Below are positions 37,289 to 48,142 of a DNA stretch of 64,000 nt, one piece after another. The position numbers were made by a program, and so were the translations under genes. Below the pieces are notes generated by a model. The model was not told the origin of the DNA. It did not search any database and saw nothing but the letters and a program-made list of their open reading frames with translations. Position 1 is the first letter of the stretch, and every line of letters begins with the position of its first letter. The stretch is taken from contig NC_089821.1 of the NCBI RefSeq assembly GCF_035046505.1, positions 170,579,531 to 170,643,530 of the forward strand, in the 5' to 3' direction. The stretch comes from Tiliqua scincoides. Lineage: Eukaryota; Chordata; Lepidosauria; Squamata; Scincidae.

Positions 37289-37824
37289 CAGTGGTTTCCA
37301 AATGGTGAGTTGAGGCTTTCCAGGGAGCCATGGAATCCTCACGAAATACCTGTCAACCTATACAACATGTAGCAGTGTTCTTCAACCTGTGGGTCATGAC
37401 CCCAGTGGGACTCAAGGCAACCTTTCAAAGCCTCTAAAAGAGAGAGTTTGGATCCAATCCAATCATGGTACTGCCTTATCAAAACTGATTTCTTGATATA
37501 ATCCTGTATAGCCTCTTCTCACTGTCTTGCCCTGCAGTTCCTAAGGCTGACCCTGCTCAGGCTACTATCTCATAGAGTTGTTGTAAAGGCACATGAAGTA
37601 GGGGAAAAGGGGGCAAGTGTGGGTGGGAGTGGGTGGATGGATGGATCAGGTTCCAGAAGGGGGGCAGTATCCCAGTCTCAGGTCCCAGGATCTGGTGGTG
37701 AGTCCTCAGTCTCATATTTTGTTTAGTTTGGGAGGTTGTGGCACAAAAAAGATTGAAGACCACTGATGTATAGGATTGTAGCCCTAGTGGGGAGCCATCA
37801 GTCAAAAACATTTGGGAACCACTG
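37289..37824. mobile_element. hAT element, middle of a triple nest
   Basis: Starts CAGTGGTTTCCAAATGGTGA, ends CATTTGGGAACCACTG; flanks ACCTAGAG and CCCTAGAG (7 of 8). Interrupted by 37373-37765. Confidence 0.82.
37373..37765. mobile_element. hAT element, innermost of a triple nest (SPIN-like ends)
   Basis: Starts CAGTGTTCTTCAACCTGTGG, ends AAAAGATTGAAGACCACTG. Left end resembles SPIN-type hAT termini. Flanks acatgtag / atgtatag agree only loosely, so the duplication is decayed or altered. Confidence 0.72.
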
Positions 37825-38013
37825 CCCTAGAGGCTACTGCCAAGGGGTGTGGCTAAATGGTGATTGGGCTGCTGTGGTTCTCCCAAGTAGCAGGTTGTTT
37901 AAGCCTTGAAGCATGTAGAATAATTGCTCTGTCAGTTTTGCAACCCAACAAAAATTGGGTCACAATGCAGTGGTGGGTTCTGGACCCACAGTTTGAAAAC
38001 CACGACCCTAGAT

Positions 38014-39465
38014 AACTCTAGCCTGTGTTCTCTGCCGATCACAGATGGATACAGGCAATTACTGGCCAAGACTACTTTCCAAGGTATGCATGCAACCATT
38101 GCAATTTCTATTGTTTTGCAAGCGCTTAGCAGAATCCTATTGTTCTCTGATTTTTGCCAGTTGGAAAGGAAAACTAGATGACTGGCTGGTTATGTGCAGA
38201 CTGTAGAAAGTCACCACGTGCTAGATGTCTTCTGCCACAGGGGAAAGACCAAAATCCCTTTGGTCTTGGGAATGGAAAATCAGCATGGAGGCCAGTATCT
38301 TTCACTCACAAGATCTTTCCCCAGGCAGCTTGTGGCCTGGTTCTGGGTTAGGAGGAAAGAGGGCTAGGCTTTGTGGGCCCACTGATGGAAATCATGGCTT
38401 GGAGATGGCGTCTAACCTTTTATTATCTTTGCCACTGTGGGTTGTCTGAGTGGCTAATGAAAATCGCATCACTTTGGCTTTGTCCATTCTCAGATTATTC
38501 CAACCCAGCATGTTTTACAATCTTGCTAGTCTGTCATGAGCTACAGCCTCTCCTGTGTGTTTGGTGCCTGCAAGCTTGCTGGTGAAGATGGTATGGGAAG
38601 GATCAGGATGATCTGGTAAACCTAAGGAGTGGCAGGTCCAATACAATATTTACTATGTACAGTAATCAAAACATGGTTCAATTCACTTTTAAACTACTGT
38701 ATAAACAACATATCTCTTGGTTTATAGTGTTTTCAAATCTCAACATCTGATACTTCAACTCAGATCCACTTTAGCAGATACATATCATGAGAGGTGACTT
38801 CATCTAGCCTTAAAGCTACATGTCTTTCCATGTCTACCAGTTCAACTGCTCTCCTATTCTTGATCAGCAGGCATTGTGGTCACTTGATGCCATCCCATAC
38901 CAGAGATTTTGTATGTCTCTGTTCCTAGCTTTCTTCCTCTCCTTTGGAGTGCCTTACCCAGGGTATTGCAAGAATTACCACAAAATCCTTTACCTCACAA
39001 TGTACAACTTCATATCTGGTAACCTGAGACCTAAGTAGGGCCAACTGCAGTTGAGAGACTCTTGTGAGTAGACATGATGAGTCAATGTTGAAAGGACACA
39101 AACCAACATGCAAATAAAACACAAGACCCTTCTCATACAGTATATATGAATGACTTAAGACCTGCATTCCGTTACATCAGGTGACCCATTTATCTCAAAT
39201 TGCTGAGGGGTAAAAAGTTTCTCAGCGTTCTTGAGAATGCTGGACAAACATACTCACAATAGAGTCTGTTTCCTAGTGGGGAACAATATGTTACTGTTCT
39301 TGGCTAATAAAGGATTCCGGAGATGTAATTACACCTCAAAGTCTAAAACAAGTTGAGAAAACCTAGTCAGGTTAAGCTCTTGTGCCTTATTTTATAAATG
39401 GAAAGAGGATATGCAACAGAAACCACTAGATGGTGCCCTTACAGACCAGAAATGCTACAAGCTCC
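38014..39465. other. Intergenic stretch, nothing recognised
   Basis: No supported gene; frames at 38225-39167 show no family match. Confidence 0.4.
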
Positions 39466-39612
39466 ATTAATGTGAATATATTCACATTAATATATATATT
39501 CACATTAATGGGCAGGAGGAGGAAATTAATGGGCAGGAAATTGAGAAGGAAATTAATGGGCAGGAGGAGGAAATTAATTATTAATAATAATTAATATATT
39601 AATTAATATATA
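39466..39612. repeat. 26-bp perfect palindrome and local minisatellite
   Basis: 39466-39491 reads ATTAATGTGAATA followed by its exact reverse complement. Up to 39612 the motifs TTAATGGGCAGGAGG and GGAAATTAATGG recur several times; they share GGGCAGGAGG with the start of the adjoining SINE. Confidence 0.85.
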
Positions 39613-39613
39613 T

Positions 39614-39938
39614 TGGGCAGGAGGTCTGGTCTAGAGGGTAGAGCCTCCATTTGCCTGAAGATAACATCCACAGGTCACCAGTTCGAGGCCACCGGCACCG
39701 TGCGACCTTGAAGCAGCTGACAAGCTGAGCCGAGTTATTCCATCTGCTCTGAACGTGGGAGGATGGATGCCAGAACCAGATCAGAGTGAAACATCTGGAC
39801 TGTTGTGGTTCTTGAAAGATAGAACCTTCTTTCAATTGTAAAGATCCCTACGAGGATTTAATCAGCCTGTCCATGTAAACCGCCTTGAATAAAGCCTGAG
39901 GAGAAATCTGACGACCAAGGGGCGGTATATAAATACCT

Positions 39939-39978
<40 letters not shown>
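39614..39978 (+). mobile_element. tRNA-derived SINE with (TTA)n tail
   Basis: Head GGAGGTCTGGTCTAGAGGGT (A box) and GGTCACCAGTTCGAGGCC (B box) are typical of a Pol III promoter. The body contains AAGCAGCTGACAAGCTGAGC and ends GGCGGTATATAAATACCTG plus about 12 TTA units. Same family as 709-1150 and 51156-51600. Confidence 0.88.
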
Positions 39979-39981
<3 letters not shown>

Positions 39982-41493
39982 AATCAAGAAAGTTGAATTA
40001 ATCTGAACCAAATCTTCCTGAAAACCATGGAAAATCTATTCATCTTTGACATGTTGTCCCCTTTTTTCCTGTTACAAACTTGCTGAATTCCTGAGTATGT
40101 CTGTCTTGCTGATAGAGAATAAGATCTTACAAGCTCTGATTGCGATTATGAGATATTCTGGATTTATTGTGATAATCTACCCTTTCCCTGGGGTGATGGG
40201 TAGTTTGAAAAAAGCTAGAAACAGAAAAGTGTGTCATTCAAATTTCAGTTAAAAGATGGTCTAAAAGACTTGGCATGTGCTGAAATGCCCAGCTTGCTGG
40301 AAAATAAAAGAATGAGAGTTGAGAATTCAAAGAAAAAGTTATATTGTTGTGAGAGAGACACTGATGACTAGATATACCTGTTGTCTGAATGTAGAAAAAA
40401 AGGATTAAGAGGTTATCAATCTTGCCTTGTAAAATAACAGAGCAGGACTCTAACTGCATAGAGCTAGATTATCTTGAAAGAAAACCAAAAAAACCCAAGT
40501 TGCCACCTTGGATATTTCTTGAAAAATGCTGTGTCTCCCACCTTTGTCATATGAACATTCCAATAAGTCACCAAAAGTAGGTTCTCTTGAACTGTTAACA
40601 ATATGTAAAGTGTATATTAGTTAAACTATTAGTTGAGAAGAATCTGTTTTAACTTAAAAGCCACATTCTCATAATACCCTTATTAGAACCAACTCCCCCT
40701 CTCCCAACAAAATCTTAAGTTCTCCAGAACTCTTCACCAGATTGGATGTTAAGGGAAGCAGAGGTGGGTCTGGTGCATGTCTCCCAAAGGTCTGAATTTT
40801 ATAAAAGTCTTAAGGAGTTGGGAGGATTTATGTGACCCAACTATAGCTCATCCAGGCTTGTATACATAAGTTGTGCCAATGATGAGGATTTGGAGAGAAC
40901 AGGGCAGGGTGAAAGCGCTCATGGGATGGTATCTCTTCCCCATAACACTGGAGTTGCCAATTACTACAGACATTGTGAAAAGACATTGTGGTCATCTTGT
41001 TACTGTGAGTTACTGTGAGTTACTTCTCCTTCAGAGAAGAGGGAGGTGCCAACATAGGAATGGAGGAGAAAAATCTCTTAAGGTGTACAAGGTATTGATT
41101 TATTCTGTCCAACATCTTTAAATCTCCATCAGTTTAAATCTCCATCAGGGCACTGTGGAAAGAAGACACACTGTTGTCCACAAGTATTGTTACAAAATCT
41201 GTTTTGCATCTCATGTGTTTTCCTTTTTGTCTGTTCATTTTGTGCAGGCTACCGTGCCTTCTATTTGGCTCACCTGGTCAACGTTTTAGTCCTCAGGTGG
41301 AGACTCCATTGCCCATTCACTTCTGACAACAGATGGTTTGCGTGGTTATTCATAAAGCCACAGGATGATTTGTCTGGACTGTTAACCTGAGCGGGAAGCC
41401 CTCAGCTCTAGCTGATACCCACTTCATTAACATCCATTTCTGTGTAGGCATATGCTGAATTAAATCTGATGACTGCTTTCACCTTTCTTGCAG
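39979..41493. other. Stretch before exon-like block 1, nothing recognised
   Basis: AT-rich, no supported gene or repeat; a strong-looking splice acceptor at 41249 is followed by no convincing exon. Confidence 0.4.
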
Positions 41494-41700
41494 GACTCTG
41501 TGAAGTGGCTTCCAAAGTCTCCTAAGCTACATGGCAGTCACAACTGGAATTCACAGGGCTCTCACCGGGCCTCTTTGAAGGGGAAGGAGAGTGTCCAAGG
41601 ATGTGGCCTGTACAAATTCAGCTCAGCCAATGAGAAATGGAAAGAAGGACGAATCAGTCCTGAGCAAGAAGCTGAGGAACTCGAGGATCCGGATGAGGAT
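41494..41700 (+). CDS. Exon-like block 1 of LRRC1-to-PDZ region
   Basis: 207 nt, 69 open codons, phase 0 at both ends, acceptor acctttcttgcag and a perfect GTAAGT donor at 41701. The peptide starts DSVKWLPKSPKLHG and ends in an acidic run, SPEQEAEELEDPDED. An acidic low-complexity linker between LRRs and PDZ1 is also typical of SCRIB, but I cannot align the residues convincingly. No neighbouring gene explains it. A real exon of a longer LRRC1 form, or an exon of a separate gene starting upstream, are the alternatives. Confidence 0.5.
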
Positions 41701-43328
41701 GTAAGTTTCACTCTGGCGCTGTGTGGTCTGTGCCCTTCTGAATCCATATTCTCACTTATGAAAATTAAAAATTCTACATTTATGTGTGTTGGGTACCATG
41801 TGGTACAATAGTGATTCTGTCTCAGATCTAAATCTACAGGAGAATGCAACCAGAGTTGCATTCAGAGTAACACTTCCATGAACAGAAGCTCACTCTGAGA
41901 ATACAAGTCATTTCTCTGAACAAAAGGAGAGTTCCCCTCATGCCTGGGTTCTTCTGTGAGAGGCATTTTGCGTGAGCAGAATACCACCTTTCTCAGAAGG
42001 CGCTTGCGTTCATGGAGAACATGTCCATTCATGGAAGCATTATACTGAATGCAACTTATGTGCTTCTATATTGGCTGTCATTTTCTGAATGACTTCCCTA
42101 AAGTCTTACATTCTGGAAATACACCAGACGTGTGTGCCAAAATTGACTTCATACTGTTGCAAATGTCCACAATTGCACTGGCAGCTGTATTCTGGAGATC
42201 TGACAGCACGTTTAAAAGAATCCAAGCAACCAGAAGCTACTGATGTGTAAGTATTGTGGACCTGAGTTGGGAAAGGCCATAGCTCTCAAGTAATCTTGGG
42301 CCTTGGCACATCTTAGTTCCACCCTGCCTTCATTTGAGGCAGTGCTTATATATGTGTGGTTGTGGAAGGGAAGAGAATGGATCAGATTCAAATTCCAATT
42401 CCTTCTTTCAGTGTGACTCCTAACTGGCTTCTAGGTGCAGTAAAAATGCTGCTTCCCCCATACAAAAATGTCATTTGGTGACTGCCAGCATCTTTCATGT
42501 GTCTTATAAAAATAAAGGAAGCAGTGTGCTTCCCCACCCTACTAAATACTCACTAGATTATTTTGTCACTATTTGACAAAAGAATTTGTTTCAGCACCAC
42601 TAGCAGAAGGCTGTGTGTGTTGGTGTCTCAGCAATTCTTGTTGCTTTTCTGGTGAAAGTAACATTTTTTAGTATCCAGTCATTGACAGGAAGAATTGGAA
42701 AATGCTGAAGTTCACTCTTGATTGACAGTTGCCGCACTTCGGTCTTTCAGAGTCTTATAGAGCTATGAAATCCGACTTTCAGATGAAAGGATTGTTTTCC
42801 AAATCTTTAGTTAAGGTCCCATTTTGGAGATATGATAGAGCTCAACGATAGAGTATATGGTTGGCATGTAGAAAATTCCAGGTTCAATCTGTGTTGTTTT
42901 TAGCAAGGGCTAGAAAAGACCTCTGTCTTGAAAACCCTGGCTGCTACCAGGCCATGAAAACCCTGGCAGCATTGCCAATCCTGAACTCGATTAGGAAATG
43001 ATCTGACTTCATATAAAGCTGCATCATGTGCTTATATGAGGGTCTTAGAATTTGTAGAATATGAAGCAGCACTGAAGTCCTTTGCTGTCTTCCGACCACT
43101 CTTCCCTTAGATACTAGATGTGTGATATGTCTGACTCTGAACTGCATTTTTTGATGCAACTTGGTACTCCCCTGATGGTTTTTTTTCCTGACTTGGTGAA
43201 CGTGATCTGAGGCATTCTCATTTTATTTGAAGTGCCCTGCTTTCAGTTCAAGTCAACTTTATTAGTATCTGCTGTCCTCTTACAATGATTGTCTGTGTCT
43301 GTCTGTTTACAACAATGATACAAAACAG
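41701..43328 (+). other. Putative intron between blocks 1 and 2
   Basis: Holds a tRNA-derived SINE (about 42838-43020). Otherwise nothing recognised. Confidence 0.45.
42838..43020 (+). mobile_element. tRNA-derived SINE (AGCTCA-type head)
   Basis: AGCTCAACGATAGAG resembles an A-box region and GGTTCAATCT (42881-42890) a B box. The body phrase GAAAAGACCTCTGTCTTGAA then AACCCTGGC fits a common reptile SINE with a tRNA-Ala-like head. A 14-bp phrase (ATGAAAACCCTGGC-type) is partly repeated inside. Confidence 0.6.
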
Positions 43329-43583
43329 GAGCCGGTATCCAAATTCTCAGGGAGTCTCTTTGACTCTAGCAATAACATTCGAGATCCAAGAACCACTAGA
43401 GGTGCTCTTCAGCAGGACAGGCCGAAAGCAGCAACCAAGGTAAAAGCCTTCCCAGGGGTCTGCAATAAGCAGCAAGGTCCAGCTGCAGTGAAGAGCGAAT
43501 TCCCAACAGAGGCCAACAGGTTTTCAAAGGAAACCAAGGAACAAGTCCCGGGAGCAGCAGATGGAACCCAGCCACCCTTGAAG
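43329..43583 (+). CDS. Exon-like block 2 of LRRC1-to-PDZ region
   Basis: 255 nt, 85 open codons, phase 0 to phase 0. The acceptor is …caaaacag (weak polypyrimidine tract) and the donor GTAACA at 43584; a second GT after AAG at 43441 is also in phase 0 and would give a shorter exon. The peptide starts EPVSKFSGSLFDSSNN and is rich in K, Q, P and S, so it is probably a disordered linker. An 85-codon open stretch bounded by in-phase splice sites is unlikely by chance in this AT-rich DNA. Function unknown. Confidence 0.5.
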
Positions 43584-43964
43584 GTAACACATTATCATGA
43601 AGAAGGCTCATTTCATCCTCATTTCATTTCATCCTAGAATCAAAGCAGGTAATTATATACCATCCATAACTTAAAATCCATGTACCTTTCTGGCAGAGGC
43701 AACATTTCCATTCCTTGTATGTGTTTGAGATTTCAGTATTAAGGCAAAATTCTAAGCAAGGTTTTAAAAGCTGGTTTCAGAATTATGTTCTCCCGAAGAT
43801 GAACATATTAAAAACCTGTCTGTCGCTTAAAACCACACACGCACACACAAAACCATAATATTGCCACAGTGCAAGGGGGAGCAGGTCTAATCCTTTCCTC
43901 CGAGTACTTCCCCTGGGGGCTGGGGATAAGAATAGGCCCTCAGTTTGGCTGTACTTGTTGTAAG

Positions 43965-44395
43965 AGGCGACTAAACAGCCATCGGGTAGATGGGACTCGT
44001 TAGCCTGGGAAGGCAGCTCATCTGAGAGAAGGAAAACTCTGATCCCAAACCTCCACTGCCTTGTGGCTACATCCAGTTATGGAAAAGGCTTCAGGAGTCA
44101 ACCTCAAGGCAAAATCCGGAGCCGGAGTCCCTGAGGCAGTTCATGGCTGAACACAGTCACGTTCTGGCAACTCCTGCGACGCCGCTGGAACCAACCGTAT
44201 TGGCTTCTGCCTTTCCATTGGACCATTTCAGCGATGTGGAGAGGGGGGATTTGCTGCATGGGTAACAGCCTATCCTCCATACCTATTTTACCCAGGCTTC
44301 GCGCACTGGAGAGGACACTCTGTTCCAGAACACTATTCAGAGCGCGTTACCATAGTCTTCAGAGACTGAAGGATGCCAACACTTCCCCGAGTGTT
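43965..44395 (+). mobile_element. Retroposon-like repeat sharing its end with the 5S SINE
   Basis: Long repeat-like block (AAGAGGCGACTAAACAGCCA …) ending in TTACCATAGTCTTCAGAGAC then TGAAGGATGCCAAC. The same ending follows the 5S-derived head at 48838. Lies in the putative intron between blocks 2 and 3 (43584-44777). Confidence 0.5.
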
Positions 44396-44777
44396 GCTTT
44401 TAGCTCAAAAGGAAAACTGTGGGCTTAACTGTAAAAACTTGTCCTGTGGCTATCTTTACAAAAAGAAATCTTGTTGGGAGTACCAAATACAGATCTCCAG
44501 TGTAATGTGTAGTTCTGCCCTTAGTGAGTAGAGCCAATAAGCTCGTCAGAGAGTTGGGTGCTCCTGAGGAACCGTTGCACCAGGCTTCCAACAGCCTCCA
44601 TCCTTTTCTCTTGCTATGAGGTGCCCTTGGTTCCTGCTTTTTGTTATCACTGAATTGAAAGATAATAGATAATGTGGCATTGTATTTCATAATAGACAGT
44701 ATAAACATTTACCATTCCATCTTTTATTTCACGGTTGTTTTCTTGTCTAAGGTAACTTCACAGGGCCTGTGCTTCAG

Positions 44778-44834
44778 GAACTTTTAAGTTCAGATGATGG
44801 TAGAGTTGTTGCAATTGACATTGATGATACCCTG
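44778..44834 (+). CDS. Exon-like block 3, leading into PDZ domain
   Basis: 57 nt, 19 codons, phase 0 to phase 0, with acceptor tgtgcttcag and donor GTGAAA at 44835. The peptide is ELLSSDDGRVVAIDIDDTL. If joined to the next block it supplies the stretch just before the first PDZ beta strand, where SCRIB has an acidic segment before its LTLTI strand. Weakest of the PDZ-region blocks because it is short and other acceptors nearby (44760, 44764) lead to a stop. Confidence 0.35.
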
Positions 44835-47029
44835 GTGAAAAATGTGTCAGTTTTAGAATGTCAGTTCTATTAACTTTGATTTCATTTGCTTTGATTAAAA
44901 CAAAGCACATTTATTTAACCAATATTGTACTGGTTTTCAGTGCACTAGAACTGGAATACCAAATGAAAAAACATCTAAGACATTTGTGACAGCCTTCAGT
45001 TGAGTTTTTTTTAAAATTATAATTTTACTTTAAAACACCAGAAATTAACAAGTACAAACTCAGAAAGTTTGAAAATGAAATAAAAATAAAAATGAAAACG
45101 GGTATTGAAAGTTGTGTGGCAAGTGTGGAGCTCTAAATTGACATTACTTTGTTCTTCCACAAAATCAAATTGCATATTAGATATATCTTAAACAGAATAT
45201 TGGTTATCTCTAAAATACATTTTTATCCACAGAAAAAAGTGTGTATCAGTTATCTACTGATTGAATCCATAATTCATTAGACCCATTTTCCCCTTCGCAC
45301 ACAGGAAGTCCATGAATGGTTTCCAACTGGTGATTAAAGTCTTTACTGACTTCTCTTTAAGACAAATCGTAAGTTTGTTCATTTCAGCCAAATCCAATAT
45401 CTTTACCCACCATTCGTCAACTGAAGGTATCTCTAGAACAGGGCTGCCCAATATGTCGATCGTGAGCTACCAGTCAATCTCGAGGTGAAATGAGTCGATC
45501 GCAGGCTTCTCTCCCATCCACGCATCCCTAGGAGTGAGCCCCTGGCAGGCTTGTGAGCCCAGGGAGCGAGCCCAGGGAGTGAGCACCTGGCAGGCTCCTC
45601 CCTGGGAGAGGAGCCGCTGGCAGGCTTCTCTCCCATCCACGCATCCCTGGGAGTGAGCCCAATTGACTCTACTGGGGCTGACTTACCTTTCCCCTGTTTT
45701 TGCACTGGTATGTATGGAGATCTGCCCCCCCCCAACTTCCATCTGTTGGTTCTGTGTGCAAGGGGTTTTGCACTGGTCTTGCTGTGATGTCTATACAGAG
45801 ATCTTCCCTCCCCCACACCTTTCCCCTGTTTTTGCACTGGTCTGTATAGAGATCTGCTCCCCCCCCCCACTTGTATTGGAATCGAGGAAGATCTGGTGAG
45901 GAGGTAGATGTGGTGTCAGCAGTGGCCCCTTTAAGGGTAAGGCCTGGGCATCCAGCAGAGTGTGCTGCACAGCTGCAGCCACTTGAAGGCAATAGGGCCC
46001 TCAGGGATATAAGAGCACCTGAGGCAGGAAGGGCTCCACTTATTTATGTGAGTCAGCCTTTTCCTACATGAAGATCATTAAGTCCAAGTACCGGTCCACC
46101 ATGACTGATGAACATTTGGAAGTGTGCTTGAGGCTGGCTGTCAGCAGCTACTGTCCGACTATGCATCCTTGGCTGATTCACTTCAGTGCAAGTCATCAAA
46201 GTAAACTCAAGTAATTACAAAAAAATGTTTATAGTTAATTATGTTGTGTTGTGCAATATTGGCTCATGCAGTTATGCAAGGTACACCAACATACATTGTA
46301 CATATAAATGTTATATGTTATGATGGCGCGAACATTGTAAAAAAACTCTGGTAGATCTCTGGGCCTTGCTGGGTTTCAAAGTAGCTCTTGAGCCAAAAAA
46401 GTGTGAGCACCTCTGCTCTAGAACCTTCCAATACTTATCATACAATATTCTTAGCCTTCAGTGGGTATTCAGTGAGTGATACATTGATATGACCAGGGAA
46501 AATCCTTGTCAAAAGGCATGCATTCCTTACACCATCTCAAAGCACTCAAATTACGTTCTGTAGCTTTATGTTGATCGGCTAGTTTTTCAGGTGGGGAAAA
46601 GCAATTGATATCGGTTCAGGCACACTGCATCCCAATTCACAAGATGCAGGGAACTGCAAAGAGGTGTGAGGGTCAACTCAGAAGGTTTAGGTGAGCACAG
46701 TTGCTGAAGGGCTCTCCCTGGTTCCTTGCCACTGCTTCCATGACTTCAGAGCTACAGAATCAAAACCAAATACACCTTTAGAATTCATGTAATTGGACTG
46801 CCACTTGTGCTGCACAACTGTTCCTTTGTCGGCATGTAGCCACCATAAAAAAAACAACTTGTCACGAACTGCAGCACAGGCACTGTGGGTACTTCATTCA
46901 TTTTGAACTGAACAGTTTTGCATTATCATGTGTGTCCACGCGGGTTTCACTGGTGGTGGTAGCCTGTCTAGTAGGATGCTGTGTTTACTTGTGACCAGCC
47001 ATTCAATGTTCACTATCATTCTTTTCCAG
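44835..47029 (+). other. Putative intron between block 3 and first PDZ exon
   Basis: Carries the 1-kb hAT element 45439-46415. Outside it nothing is recognised. Confidence 0.45.
45439..46415 (+). mobile_element. hAT transposon with transposase C-terminal remnant
   Basis: Starts CAGGGCTGCCCAATATGTCG and ends TGTGAGCACCTCTG, flanked by a perfect 8-bp duplication CTCTAGAA (45431-45438, 46416-46423). At about 46035-46210 the + strand reads CESAFSYMKIIKSKYRSTM then TDEHLEVCLRLAVSSY. That is the C-terminal dimerisation region of hAT transposases of the type domesticated in GTF2IRD2, ZBED5 and EPM2AIP1. The upstream catalytic part is missing; the left half contains local repeats of GTCTGTATAGAGATCTGC-type units that create long spurious frames on the minus strand. 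Confidence 0.88.
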
Positions 47030-47119
47030 ATAACCATTACTGTGTGCAGTCAAATGGGGAGTCTTGGTATTAGCATTGCTGGTGGAAAGGGCTCATCTCC
47101 ATGTAAAGAAAACGATGAG
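47030..47119 (+). CDS. PDZ domain exon, first part (Scribble PDZ1-like)
   Basis: 90 nt, 30 codons, phase 0 to phase 0; acceptor cattcttttccag, donor GTGCAT at 47120. The peptide ITITVCSQMGSLGISIAGG continues KGSSPCKENDE. Human SCRIB PDZ1 as I recall it reads LTLTILRQTGGLGISIAGG, then KGSTPYKGDDE, with an exon junction at the same Glu. Beta strand 1, the carboxylate-binding loop (G-x-LGI, here GSLGI for GGLGI) and strand 2 are all present. The reading frame is intact although the domain is absent from known LRRC1. Best explained as a PDZ exon of a Scribble paralogue at the LRRC1 locus. Confidence 0.72.
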
Positions 47120-48064
47120 GTGCATTTCACTACTCACACATTTCTTGACTGGTCTTGTCATGAGAATCTGAGATTGTCCTTCACTGATGCTAGTCTTGGT
47201 TTGCCATAGTCTCTCACTCTGAAAGCCTGTAGCGGTATATTACGGTAGCTTTAATGACAAGAGCAAAAGTCTAGTCACACGTTGAATCCCAGAATGACAG
47301 AATCGGTGACCACGTTTTTGTGAAGTGACCTAGAAGAAAATAATTATTGGGTCAGAGATTCAAAGGGCCATGAGCAGAAGGAGAAAGCCATTAGCACTGT
47401 TCAGCAAATGTTTGCATAAGAGTTCATGCAGAGCTATAATAGGTAAGTTCAGTCACAGTTATGCCACTTCTTGCGCAAGCGGTGGAGCATTTCTGGATTT
47501 GGTTTTTACTTTTCTTGAGCAATGTTCTAGTGCCGAGTGGAGAGCAGCCCTTCTGTGAGTGGAAGACATCTTCTGCATGCAGATGGGCCCCCTTTGAATC
47601 CAACCTATTACTTTTAAGAGGTGTGTGAACAAAACTGTTTCCCAAGAGCCATGTATTGAAAAGGCCATTGCCAAACTCGTTTTCACCTAAATTTAGGGTG
47701 ACGCCTTTGGAAGCTTACACATGAGCCCAACAACTTTCTGGCCCATCTGTTCACATCTGCGGTTGCTCCGTCCTGTTTTGGACAGTGTGTTATCATTATG
47801 CCACACTTGAATGCTTCCATTCATATCCTCAAGTTCCATCTTTCTTTTCCACCTACAGGGTAATTGGTAGGTGTCCTATTGCAATTATTTGCTCTGTCTT
47901 AACCCAGGAACGCTGGGTTTAATTTATGTGTTCGTGCCAACCAAAATATCTGGCTTCCGTGTCATTAGTTGCAGTTTCTTTCCTTTTGGCTTTGTGAAAT
48001 CTGGCTAATATGATCAACTTCTGAGTCTAAAATTCTGTGTGTGTGTGTTTTTTTTCCTCCCCAG
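47120..48064 (+). other. Putative intron within PDZ domain
   Basis: 945 bp between the two PDZ exons; no repeat recognised. Confidence 0.5.
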
Positions 48065-48142
48065 GGAATTTTAATAGCACATGTATCCAAAGATGGCCCA
48101 ATCGACATTGTTGGGGTAGAATCTGATGATGTAGTGTTGCAG
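48065..48142 (+). CDS. PDZ domain exon, second part
   Basis: 78 nt, 26 codons, phase 0 to phase 0. The acceptor is excellent (T-rich tract ending ttcctccccag) and the donor is GTATTG at 48143. The peptide GILIAHVSKDGPIDIVGVES matches the next part of SCRIB PDZ1, GIFISRVSEEGPAARAGVRV. The pattern G-I-x-I-x-x-V-S-x-x-G-P is kept, but the following GVRVGDKLLEV reads GVESDDVVLQ, so the turn glycine before D is lost. Together with the preceding block this gives 56 contiguous PDZ residues. Confidence 0.72.

Larger units (their letters stand above)
37257..38005. mobile_element. hAT element, outermost of a triple nest
   Basis: Starts CCGTGGTTCTCAAACTTTTA and ends CAGTTTGAAAACCACGA; perfect 8-bp duplication CCCTAGAT (37249-37256, 38006-38013). 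Interrupted by 37289-37824. Confidence 0.85.

Noticed and set aside
41250-41290. Possible micro-exon reading YRAFYLAHL, superficially like the Scribble DYRAFAA repeat
   Set aside because: The acceptor is good but no suitable donor follows and similarity is four residues in a position where that repeat is not expected.
43329-43440. Shorter form of block 2 ending at AAG|GTAAAA
   Set aside because: In phase and possible, but the longer form to 43583 is equally open; not enough to prefer it.
45433-45870. 145-codon minus-strand open frame
   Set aside because: Lies wholly in the hAT element and is made of its internal C-run and TCTGTATAGAGATCTGC-like repeats; no protein family.
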